DNA of 19,658 nt from SVQP01 sp045650025. Lineage in GTDB: Bacteria > Bacillota > Clostridia > Oscillospirales > CAG-272. The translations under genes and the position numbers were made by a program. The DNA lies in assembly GCA_045650025.1 (NCBI GenBank), contig JAZRQR010000123.1:1-19658 (forward strand), in the 5' to 3' direction. Of this stretch, positions 13,589 through 19,658 are shown piece by piece; the first letter of the stretch is position 1, and each line of letters opens with the position of its first letter. The notes under the pieces are model-generated. The model searched no databases, was not told the origin of the DNA, and worked only from the letters and a program-made list of their open reading frames with translations.

Positions 13589-13843
13589 TTAATCCTGGAG
13601 GTTCTGCTCCAGTGCCTGTGCCAGCTGATCAGGGCAGGAGGTGGACTTAAAGCCGCACTTGATGCCGCGCAGACGGCGAATGGCTTCCTTTGCTTCCATG
13701 CCGATTACCAAAGCTGCGACGCCCTTGGTGTTGCCGTTGCAGCCGCCGGTGAAAGCCGCTTCGGTGATGATGCCGTCCTCGACGACAAGGTCGATCTGTC
13801 GAGCGCAAACGCCCGAGGTCTTGTAAGAAATAGTCTGTTTCAT
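13589..13843 (-). CDS. TIGR03905-type TSCPD domain protein
   Basis: An 84-residue protein matching a small TSCPD family found in Clostridia. Four cysteines stand out: Cys13 in SGVCARQI, Cys35 in GGCNGN, Cys63 in IKCG, and Cys70 in STSCPDQLA, the motif that names the domain. The TSCPD segment also occurs at the end of some ribonucleotide reductases and may bind a metal or a nucleotide; the role of the stand-alone protein is unknown. I chose the ATG at 13843, because AAAAGGA is 9 nt before it. The ATG at 13852 directly abuts that site and would add only MHT. It lies between the prephenate-dehydratase-like gene (31-bp gap) and the phospho-sugar mutase (25-bp gap), so it is probably co-transcribed with both. 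Confidence 0.85.
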   Translation of the reverse strand: MKQTISYKTSGVCARQIDLVVEDGIITEAAFTGGCNGNTKGVAALVIGMEAKEAIRRLRGIKCGFKSTSCPDQLAQALEQNLQD

Positions 13844-13874
13844 AGTATGCATTCCTTTTGATTTATAGTATTTT

Positions 13875-14783
13875 TTATTTGATTGTATAGTAACCGATGG
13901 GGGTCACGTCTGCGCAGAACAGCAGCAGATACAGCAAAAACGGATAAAGCGCGGCGGGATAGATTGCAAGCTGCAAGCGCATTTGCTCGCCGTCCTGTCC
14001 CTCGTAGGTGGCTGCGTGCAGCAGCGCGTGTCCGCCAAGCGATGCCGTGGCGATCAGGTTTCCCGTATCTGTCGGGGAGGCGGGGGAAAGCAAAATATCC
14101 AAGATCTGGTGCTGGGTGGATGGCGTTGGCGAGAGGTGTCTGCGTACCAAGGCAAACGCGGTGCTGCCGCTTTGCGGGGTCGGCACGTAGCAGAGTGCGC
14201 AAATGCGCAGATCGTAAAGCTCAATCAATCGCCAAAGCCCTGCCATCAAGCCCTCCTTGGTGGATTCCACGGGCAGGATGCCGTATTCGCAAAGTCCGCT
14301 GCGCACCTCCTGGCAAACGTCCTCAAAGCCGTGAAAATAGGCAACGCGGCGCTGCTTGATAAAGCCGGTCAGCTCCATAAACGCCTGCTCGGTATAGCTG
14401 TTTGCCACGTATGCCACGCGTCCTTGCGCATCGGGGGAAAACGACTCATGCTCTCCAAACAGGGCGGCAAAGGCTTGCTCGTAGCCTGCGGGAAAGCGAG
14501 CTGCCAATTCGTTGCAAAGCGAGAACAGGTCGGCAGCATGCATGGCTTGCGCGTAGCAATCCTGCGTTTCGTTCTCAGCAAGCAGCTGCTCGCAAAGCAA
14601 GAGCAGGCGGTCGCGATCCAGCAGCGTTTCCTGATCGAGCGAAGCGATCAGCTCGCCCAGCCAAAAGGCGCGGGCATGCAGCTGCGCGGCAAGTCTTGCA
14701 TCCAGCTCGGCAAGATTTTGCTGCACGTTATGCAAGGGATCCTGCTCGTAGGATTGCGCAGAGCCAAGAAACTCGGTGCGCAT
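13875..14783 (-). CDS. Divergent prephenate-dehydratase-like protein, function unknown
   Basis: A 302-residue protein with no certain family. Residues 121-215 resemble the prephenate dehydratase domain: GRVAYVANSYTEQAF (like GPxGTFSExAA), then FEDVCQEVRSGLCEYGILPVESTKEG (like F..v..av..g..dyGvlPiENs..G), YDLRICAL, and STAFALV (like TRFxVI). Three usual residues differ: ENS reads EST, the Arg of TRF is Ala, and the GTFSE loop is changed. Enzyme activity is therefore doubtful. The N-terminal ~75 residues are helical (NLAELDARLAAQLHARAFWL) and faintly recall chorismate mutase. The C-terminal ~85 residues could be a worn ACT domain ending in DVTPIGYY. The start codon follows the htpG stop directly (TAA then ATG), so translation is coupled. 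A ligand-binding or chaperone-linked role is possible but is not shown. Confidence 0.75.
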   Translation of the reverse strand: MRTEFLGSAQSYEQDPLHNVQQNLAELDARLAAQLHARAFWLGELIASLDQETLLDRDRLLLLCEQLLAENETQDCYAQAMHAADLFSLCNELAARFPAGYEQAFAALFGEHESFSPDAQGRVAYVANSYTEQAFMELTGFIKQRRVAYFHGFEDVCQEVRSGLCEYGILPVESTKEGLMAGLWRLIELYDLRICALCYVPTPQSGSTAFALVRRHLSPTPSTQHQILDILLSPASPTDTGNLIATASLGGHALLHAATYEGQDGEQMRLQLAIYPAALYPFLLYLLLFCADVTPIGYYTIK

Positions 14784-16619
14784 TTACAGCAGCTCCAGCA
14801 GCGAGAAGCTTCCCGAGAGGAACTGCTCCAGCTCCTCGGCGCTCAGCTTGCGCTGTGCCAAAAGGGAAAGGGAATAGATCTGGCGTGCCAGAAGCTCTGC
14901 CTTGGAGGCATCGGTCTGGGCAAGCGTCAGCAGCTTCTGATAAAGCGAGGAGGCGGTGTTGATAACCAGCGAATACTCCAGCGGGTATTCCATGGGGGCA
15001 GAGCCCGTGCTCATGGCGTACATGCGCATCATTTCTGCCATGCGCGAGGATTCCTCGGTCACGTTGAGCATGGCGGGCACGCCCTCTGCCTTAAGCGGCT
15101 GATAGGTCACGCCCATCTGCTCGTTGCCGCTCACGCGGCGGAACAGCTCGGTCAGCGCGGGCTGATCGGTCATCTCGCCCTCACCCTTGAGTGCATCGGC
15201 AACGTCCGAGTCAATGCGCTTGAACTTGATGCCCTCACGGTAAGTCTCCAGCGCGGTCATGAACTGCGCATCCAGCGTCTTTTCCAAAACGGCTACCGAA
15301 ATACCCTGTGCGGCAAACATGGAAATATACTGTGCCTGCAGCGCCTTGTCGGTGGTGTAGTAGACCACGCCCTCGTGCTTTTCCTTGGCTGCCTCCAAGT
15401 ATTCGTCAACGGTAACGAACTTACCGTCGGTCAATGCCAGCAGCAGGCTGCCCTTGACGCGATCGTAGAATTTGCGGTCACGAATGCAGGCGTACTCGGC
15501 AAAGATGCGGATGTCGTTCCAGATCTGCTCGTACTGCTCGCGCTCCAGATTGCAAAGCGAGCAAAGCTTGTCCGCCACCTTTTTGACAATATGATTGCCC
15601 ACCTTGGTGACGTAGGTGTTATTCTGCAGGTAGCTGCGGGATACGTTAAGCGGCAGCTCGGGACAATCCAGCACGCCGCGAAGCATTAGCAGGTAGTCGG
15701 GAATGACCTCCTTGATGTTGTCTGCCACGAACACCTGGTTGTAGTACAGCTTGACCTGCCCCTCGATCGACTCGTATTCGGACGAGATGCGGGGGAAGTA
15801 GAGGATTCCCTTGAAGTTCAAGGGGTAATCTGCGTTGATGTGAATGTGGAACAGGGGCTGCTTAAAGTCGGTAAAGACCTTGTTGTAGAATGCGTCGTAC
15901 TGCTCCTTGGTGCAATCCGAGGGATTGGCTTGCCAGAGCGGCTCTGTATCGTTGATCGGCTTTTGCTCGCTCTCCTGCTCGGCGTCCGCCTCTTCAAAGT
16001 AGATCTCCACGGGCATAAACGCGCAGTATTTGCGCAGCATACCGGTCAGCCTTGCAGCCTCCAGGTATTCGCTCTCGTCCTCGCTGATGTGCATGACCAC
16101 GGTCGTGCCGCGTTCCTGCAGGTCACAGCCCTCGGTACTGTAGCTGCCCTCGCCGTCGCACGTCCAATGCACGGCAGGCGCATCGGTAAACGACTTTGTG
16201 TAGATCTCCACGCAATCGGACACCATAAAAGCCGAGTAAAAGCCCAAGCCGAAGTGACCGATAATGCCGTTTGCAGCGCCCTCGCCCTCGTACTTGCGAA
16301 TAAATTCAAACGCGCCCGAGAGTGCAATGTTGCAAATGTAGCGGTCCAGCTCGTCGGCGCTCATGCCGATGCCGTTGTCGCGCACGCTGATGGTGCGTGC
16401 GTCCTTATCCAGCGTGACCAGGATGCGATACGCATCATCGGAGCAGGGGATCTCGCCAAGCGATTGCAGTCTTTTGAATTTGGTGACCGCATCGGTCGCG
16501 TTGGAAACGATCTCACGCAGGAAAATATCCTTTTCGGAATACAGCCATTTTTTGATGATGGGGAAGATATGCTCGGTATCAACCGAAATACCGCCCCGCT
16601 TAAAGGTTTCTTGTGTCAT
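14784..16619 (-). CDS. htpG: Molecular chaperone HtpG (bacterial Hsp90), divergent
   Basis: A 611-residue ATP-dependent cytosolic chaperone. The N-terminal GHKL ATP site is clear: FLREIVSNATDA (33-44, Glu36 and Asn40), RDNGIGM (80-86) and GHFGLGFYSAFMVSD (121-135). Middle-domain landmarks include RGTTVVMHI, the FKGILYFPR stretch and an LNVSRSYLQNN catalytic loop with its Arg. The C-terminal part has normal length for the dimerisation domain. The usual LGTIAKSGT lid motif reads ICNIALSGA and the middle-domain contact PIW motif is altered (TEPLWQANPSD), so it belongs to a divergent clostridial branch. I chose the ATG at 16619, 7 nt after GAGGA; an in-frame TTG at 16643 has no such site. It lies directly after the AI-2E family permease gene and is coupled to the prephenate-dehydratase-like gene downstream. 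Confidence 0.93.
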   Translation of the reverse strand: MTQETFKRGGISVDTEHIFPIIKKWLYSEKDIFLREIVSNATDAVTKFKRLQSLGEIPCSDDAYRILVTLDKDARTISVRDNGIGMSADELDRYICNIALSGAFEFIRKYEGEGAANGIIGHFGLGFYSAFMVSDCVEIYTKSFTDAPAVHWTCDGEGSYSTEGCDLQERGTTVVMHISEDESEYLEAARLTGMLRKYCAFMPVEIYFEEADAEQESEQKPINDTEPLWQANPSDCTKEQYDAFYNKVFTDFKQPLFHIHINADYPLNFKGILYFPRISSEYESIEGQVKLYYNQVFVADNIKEVIPDYLLMLRGVLDCPELPLNVSRSYLQNNTYVTKVGNHIVKKVADKLCSLCNLEREQYEQIWNDIRIFAEYACIRDRKFYDRVKGSLLLALTDGKFVTVDEYLEAAKEKHEGVVYYTTDKALQAQYISMFAAQGISVAVLEKTLDAQFMTALETYREGIKFKRIDSDVADALKGEGEMTDQPALTELFRRVSGNEQMGVTYQPLKAEGVPAMLNVTEESSRMAEMMRMYAMSTGSAPMEYPLEYSLVINTASSLYQKLLTLAQTDASKAELLARQIYSLSLLAQRKLSAEELEQFLSGSFSLLELL

Positions 16620-16643
16620 AAAAGGTCCTCGCTGATTTGTCAA

Positions 16644-18233
16644 TTATTCGTTGCTTTGATTGGTCACGGATGCCTCTGCCTGCTCGGCATCAGCCTCCTG
16701 TGTATTCTGCTCATCGGTCACGTCGGTGCTGACCGATTCTGCAGACTGCTTCTCCTGTGCGAGCTGCAGCTTGCGCAGCTGCTTCTTTTCCTTTTGCTTA
16801 TCAAGGAACTTCTTGAACTTACTGTGCTCGTAGAAGAATTTCAGCTTTCTGTTTTGGTAGTGCGTTGCAAAGTCAACCTCGTCGTCGGTTGCGTTGCCGC
16901 GGTAGTATTCCGCCAGGTCAAGCGGCAAGCCCTTTTTCTCCAGTCTGTGTTCAATAAACAGCTTGGAAAGCTCTACCATGACGGCAAACATCGGTACGGA
17001 AAGGATCAGCGCGATGGGGTTACCCTCGAAAATCGTACCCATGACCACGATCGAGATCAATACGCAAAGTGCGCTTACGCCCATCTGGTCGCCCAGGATC
17101 TTGGGGCTGATGATGTTACCCTCCAGCTGCTGGATCAGCAGTACCAGGATCACGTACAGAATGAACTTGGAGGGATTGGTGAGCAGAATGATCAAGCCGC
17201 CGGGAATTGCGCCGATCAGAGGACCGACAACGGGAATAATATCCGTAATGCCGATCATGAAGGCGATGAGTACAAAGTATTCGGAAATGCCAAAGATCCA
17301 GAAGGTGAGCAGGCAAAGCCCGAAAATGATCAGGGCATCCAGCATTTTGCCTTCAATGTAGCTGCCAAAGGAGCGGTCGATAATGGTGAGCACTCTGTTG
17401 ATAAACTTGTTTTGCTCCTTGGTAAAGATCGCCTTACGCAGCTTTTTGACCTGCGCCAGTCGGGTCTCCTTGGTAGCCAGCAGGTGAAGCGCGATCAGAA
17501 TGCTGAAGAACAGATTGAGGCAGAATGCCGTAGCACCGCTGATAACGGTATTGACGGGAGGGAACCACTGGTGGAACAGATTATGGCAGATTTTGATAAT
17601 GGTCGGACTTTCCTCTGCCACGTAATCACAGTCAAGCAGGTTCATGATCTTTTTGATCATGTCGATGGGGGTGCTGATCTGATCCTCGGTAAAGAAGTTT
17701 TTCAGACCGGTAAGCTCAATGGAGATCGCGTCCTTGATCTGCTCATATGTAACGTATTGGTTGTTTTCATCCGGTTGCAGGTGAATCTCCTGCAGCTGCT
17801 CGGGGGTCAGATTGGTCATTTCGATCACGCTGGTGATGGTTCCGTTGATCAGACTTGCAATTTCCTTGAGGTAATTATCGTAATTATAGATCAGCGTCTC
17901 AATGCTTCTGAAAATTTCGGGGATCAGCAAGCCAAGCATCATCGCAATGAAGGCAAGCACCACCAGTACGGTCATAGTCAGCGAAAGCGCACGGCGAAGT
18001 CCCGGGAATTTGATCTTGTAGAACACGCGGTTATCAAACAGACGCATGATGGGATTGCACAGATACGCAAGACAAAAGCCGTAGATTACCGGAGAGAAGA
18101 TTGTCCATATACGGGCAAAGACGTCCTTGATTGCCGTAAAGTTGACAATGGCATAGAGAATAACGCCTAAAATGCCCACTCCGAGTGCGGCGAGCATGTA
18201 GACCTTTTGACCTTTAAGCTTGTGTGTTTCCAT
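16644..18233 (-). CDS. AI-2E family transporter (PerM/YtvI-like permease)
   Basis: A 529-residue membrane protein of the former UPF0118 family, with about seven to eight hydrophobic segments. They include an N-terminal pair (VYMLAALGVGILGVILYAIV and FSPVIYGFCLAYLC), one at ~80-105, one at ~225-250, and a cluster at ~300-410. The family signature TDIIPVVGPLIGAIPGG is in that cluster. Family members have been proposed to export AI-2 or to act as Na+/H+ antiporters, so the substrate here is open. The length exceeds the usual ~350-380 because of a large loop after the third segment and a ~100-residue charged tail. The tail is first Lys-rich (KQKEKKQLRKLQ), then acidic (TDEQNTQEADAEQAE), and is probably cytosolic. 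GGGAG lies 8 nt before the ATG. First gene of the minus-strand operon, with a good promoter upstream. Confidence 0.9.
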   Translation of the reverse strand: METHKLKGQKVYMLAALGVGILGVILYAIVNFTAIKDVFARIWTIFSPVIYGFCLAYLCNPIMRLFDNRVFYKIKFPGLRRALSLTMTVLVVLAFIAMMLGLLIPEIFRSIETLIYNYDNYLKEIASLINGTITSVIEMTNLTPEQLQEIHLQPDENNQYVTYEQIKDAISIELTGLKNFFTEDQISTPIDMIKKIMNLLDCDYVAEESPTIIKICHNLFHQWFPPVNTVISGATAFCLNLFFSILIALHLLATKETRLAQVKKLRKAIFTKEQNKFINRVLTIIDRSFGSYIEGKMLDALIIFGLCLLTFWIFGISEYFVLIAFMIGITDIIPVVGPLIGAIPGGLIILLTNPSKFILYVILVLLIQQLEGNIISPKILGDQMGVSALCVLISIVVMGTIFEGNPIALILSVPMFAVMVELSKLFIEHRLEKKGLPLDLAEYYRGNATDDEVDFATHYQNRKLKFFYEHSKFKKFLDKQKEKKQLRKLQLAQEKQSAESVSTDVTDEQNTQEADAEQAEASVTNQSNE

Positions 18234-18286
18234 CTATGATTCTCCCTAATGAAAAGATTGCGCGAAAAAATACTCCGTCACATTAA

Positions 18287-18315
18287 ATTATATACCATAA
18301 ACGTGCTTTCGTCAA
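18287..18315 (-). promoter_or_regulatory. Promoter of the permease-htpG-mutase operon
   Basis: On the minus strand TTGACG (18315-18310), 17 bp, TATAAT (18292-18287), about 54 bp before the permease start. No CIRCE-type heat-shock repeat was seen near it, although the operon includes htpG. Confidence 0.8.
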
Positions 18316-18367
18316 GTGATTTTGCGTAACCAACGCATTTTTATTGCAGTTTTACGCGTGATTTCTA

Positions 18368-18396
18368 TTGCCAAAGACGGGCATATATGGTATAAT
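18368..18396 (+). promoter_or_regulatory. Promoter of ispE
   Basis: TTGCCA (18368-18373), 17 bp, TATAAT (18391-18396), 36 bp before the GTG start. Divergent from the permease operon promoter, with 52 bp between the -35 boxes. Confidence 0.75.
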
Positions 18397-18431
18397 CAAG
18401 GAAGTAAGAACAAACCAAAGGAGAATGTCCC

Positions 18432-19295
18432 GTGGAACTGCGTGCGTATGCCAAAATCAACCTGTATTTAGACGTGACTGCCAAGCGCGCAAACGGCTAT
18501 CACGATATACTCAGCATCATGCAAACGGTGGATCTGTGCGACACGGTGTGTGTGGACGTGCATACGTCACAGCCTACCGGGATTGCGCTGCGCTGTGATT
18601 GGGATCTGCCCTGTGACGAGCGGAATCTGGCGTACAAGGCAGCCGTGGCGTATTTTGCGGGCAACGTACCCTGTAAAATTGAGATCGACGTGCAAAAGCG
18701 CATTCCCATGCAGGCAGGGCTTGCGGGCGGCAGCGCAGATTGCGCAGCAGTTTTGCGCGCACTCAACGCGCATTTCGGAGCGTATACCGAAGAGGAGCTG
18801 CTATCTCTTGGCGCGCGCCTTGGCGCGGACGTGCCGTTTTGCCTGGTGGGCGGCACACGCATCACGCGCGGCATTGGTGAGCTGATGCAGCCCTGCGCAC
18901 CCATGCCGGATTGCACCTTGGTCATCGCGCGCGGCGGGGCAGGGGTCAGCACCCCGTGGGCATACGGCGCGTTGGACGCTATGTACGGCGATTTTGCCGC
19001 GCAGGGCAAGGATAGCGAGCAAAAGCTCGCCCGAGTGACCCAAGCCATGCAGGCATGCGACCTTGCCGCCATGGCAAGCTCCATGTATAATATATTCGAA
19101 TCGGTCGTGTTGCCCGAGCACGAGGTGGCAAGGGAGCTTAAGGCGGACATGCTGACGGGCGGTGCCATCGGTGCCATGATGAGCGGCAGCGGACCCAGCG
19201 TGGTGGGCATTTTTGCCGATGCGGACGCCGCGCAAAGGGCGTGCGATTCGATTACCCAAAAGGGCATTGCAGCCTTTGTCTGCAAGCCGATCTGA
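18432..19295 (+). CDS. ispE: 4-diphosphocytidyl-2-C-methyl-D-erythritol kinase
   Basis: A 287-residue GHMP kinase of the non-mevalonate (MEP) isoprenoid pathway. It phosphorylates CDP-methylerythritol at the 2-hydroxyl in the cytosol. Family features are the start AYAKINLYLDV (5-15, catalytic Lys8), NGYHDILSIMQTVDL (21-35), the glycine-rich ATP loop IPMQAGLAGGSADCAA (91-106), GADVPFCL (131-138, catalytic Asp133), and the C-terminal GHMP motif MMSGSGPSVVGIF. The length is typical. The start is GTG, 8-9 nt after AAAGGAG; an ATG 7 bp upstream is out of frame. It has its own promoter. The 118 bp after it carry a structured element and then a strong terminator. The other MEP pathway genes are not in the window. 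Confidence 0.95.
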   Translation: MELRAYAKINLYLDVTAKRANGYHDILSIMQTVDLCDTVCVDVHTSQPTGIALRCDWDLPCDERNLAYKAAVAYFAGNVPCKIEIDVQKRIPMQAGLAGGSADCAAVLRALNAHFGAYTEEELLSLGARLGADVPFCLVGGTRITRGIGELMQPCAPMPDCTLVIARGGAGVSTPWAYGALDAMYGDFAAQGKDSEQKLARVTQAMQACDLAAMASSMYNIFESVVLPEHEVARELKADMLTGGAIGAMMSGSGPSVVGIFADADAAQRACDSITQKGIAAFVCKPI

Positions 19296-19301
19296 GCATA
19301 A

Positions 19302-19412
19302 AAAAGGGCTGAGACAAGTGTGCGTGATGTTCTTATCGGAGAATTTATAATAGGGGTATGGGCATAGCCCGATGCATTTGTTAAACAAATGCGAAACTTG
19401 CGATAAAAACAT
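19302..19412 (+). ncRNA. Structured intergenic element, candidate small RNA or dispersed repeat
   Basis: Between ispE and its terminator the sequence can fold as a closed multi-hairpin. ATGTTCTTATCG (19327-19338) pairs with CGATAAAAACAT (19401-19412), 11 of 12 pairs. Inside are GGGC-ATA-GCCC (19360-19370) and GCATTTGT-TAA-ACAAATGC (19374-19392). The next base after the closing stem begins the terminator hairpin. No coding sequence with a ribosome binding site is visible. It could be a 3'-UTR-derived RNA or one copy of a dispersed element. No known RNA family was recognised. Confidence 0.45.
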
Positions 19413-19460
19413 AAAGAGAGAACAATGCGGAAATAAAAACCGCTTTGCTCTCTCTTTTTT
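19413..19460 (+). terminator. Strong intrinsic terminator after ispE
   Basis: An 18-bp stem (19413-19430 with 19440-19457) with two mismatches and a 9-nt A-rich loop is followed by a run of T to 19460. It is the first good terminator after ispE. Confidence 0.88.
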
Positions 19461-19469
19461 CTGCTTTTA

Positions 19470-19640
19470 GTGATATTCTTTGCTTTCGCAAAGAGTGATA
19501 TGATTGCTATCGCAATCGTGATATTGAAGCCTTGCGGCTTCAGTGATATTCTATTCGCCTAAAAGCTCGCGCAGCGAATATCACTCGGCGTAAGCCGAAT
19601 ATCACTGCGAAGCAATATCACTCGCCGCAGGCGAATAGAG
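19470..19640. repeat. Array of seven different hairpins separated by a constant heptamer
   Basis: The heptamer GTGATAT occurs at 19470, 19495, 19518 and 19543, and its complement ATATCAC at 19578, 19599 and 19615. The interval after or between heptamers is always a perfect small hairpin, but each has a different stem: TCTTTGC-TTTC-GCAAAGA (19477), GATTGC-TATC-GCAATC (19502), TGAAGCC-TTGC-GGCTTCA (19525), TCGC-GCA-GCGA (19567), TCGGC-GTAA-GCCGA (19585), TGC-GAA-GCA (19606) and TCGCC-GCA-GGCGA (19622). The left half is inverted relative to the right half, with an irregular junction at about 19550-19566. A worn eighth heptamer may follow at 19635. The array may continue past the right edge. Confidence 0.85.
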
Positions 19641-19658
19641 TTGGCGTGATACTCCGCT

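Noticed and set aside
13983..15689. A 568-codon plus-strand open frame
   Set aside because: Antisense to htpG and the prephenate-dehydratase-like gene; no start signal and no recognisable domain.
15840..18170. A 776-codon plus-strand open frame opposite htpG and the permease
   Set aside because: Both minus-strand genes have strong family motifs. The plus-strand product is low-complexity and shows the composition expected of an antisense shadow.
18234..18431. CIRCE heat-shock operator in front of the htpG operon
   Set aside because: No TTAGCACTC-type inverted repeat is present in this interval.
19470..19658. CRISPR array
   Set aside because: The constant part is only 7 nt, the intervals are palindromes of 9-35 nt, and no cas genes are present.

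Overview
The window reads as chromosomal DNA of a Gram-positive, probably gut-associated Clostridia member (Bacillota; Oscillospirales- or Christensenellales-like). This is inferred from strong AGGAGG-type ribosome binding sites, a tmRNA whose tag ends in ALAA, a TSCPD/phospho-sugar-mutase pair, BspA-type surface repeats, a CotH-type lipoprotein and GC-rich (just over half) DNA. Eight promoters in the window fit TTGNNN-17 bp-TATAAT (one has TACAAT), all with exactly 17-bp spacing. No phage, plasmid or CRISPR signal was seen.

Left part (1-2900): the 5' part of a REP-associated tyrosine transposase (RAYT) runs off the left edge on the minus strand. Next come GTAG-headed REP-like palindromes, then a divergent pair: an AraC-family regulator (-) and a Gfo/Idh/MocA oxidoreductase (+). 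Their shared promoter region holds a 9-bp operator-like motif three times.

Middle part (2900-9100): an unexplained palindrome-rich spacer, the tmRNA gene ssrA (-) with an unusually long terminator repeat, a CotH-type lipoprotein (+), an alpha/beta hydrolase (-), an Sfp-type phosphopantetheinyl transferase (-), and a divergent two-gene operon of a metallophosphoesterase and a nicotinamidase-like cysteine hydrolase. A back-to-back pair of REP-like hairpins closes this operon.

Right part (9100-19658): an ECF-type sigma factor overlaps by 4 bp a membrane-anchored leucine-rich-repeat protein whose short cytoplasmic head looks like an anti-sigma segment, a candidate surface-sensing pair. Facing it is a five-gene minus-strand operon: AI-2E family permease, htpG (Hsp90), a divergent prephenate-dehydratase-like protein, a TSCPD protein and a phospho-sugar mutase. 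ispE (+) follows from a divergent promoter. The end of the window holds a structured intergenic element, a strong terminator, and an array of seven different small hairpins all separated by the same heptamer (GTGATAT, or ATATCAC in the right half).

The best candidates for undescribed biology are the covarying hairpin array (19470-19640), the sigma/LRR pair with its palindromic leader (9111-11795), the RAYT with its REP set (1-390 and 9015-9062), and the prephenate-dehydratase-like protein in the htpG operon.
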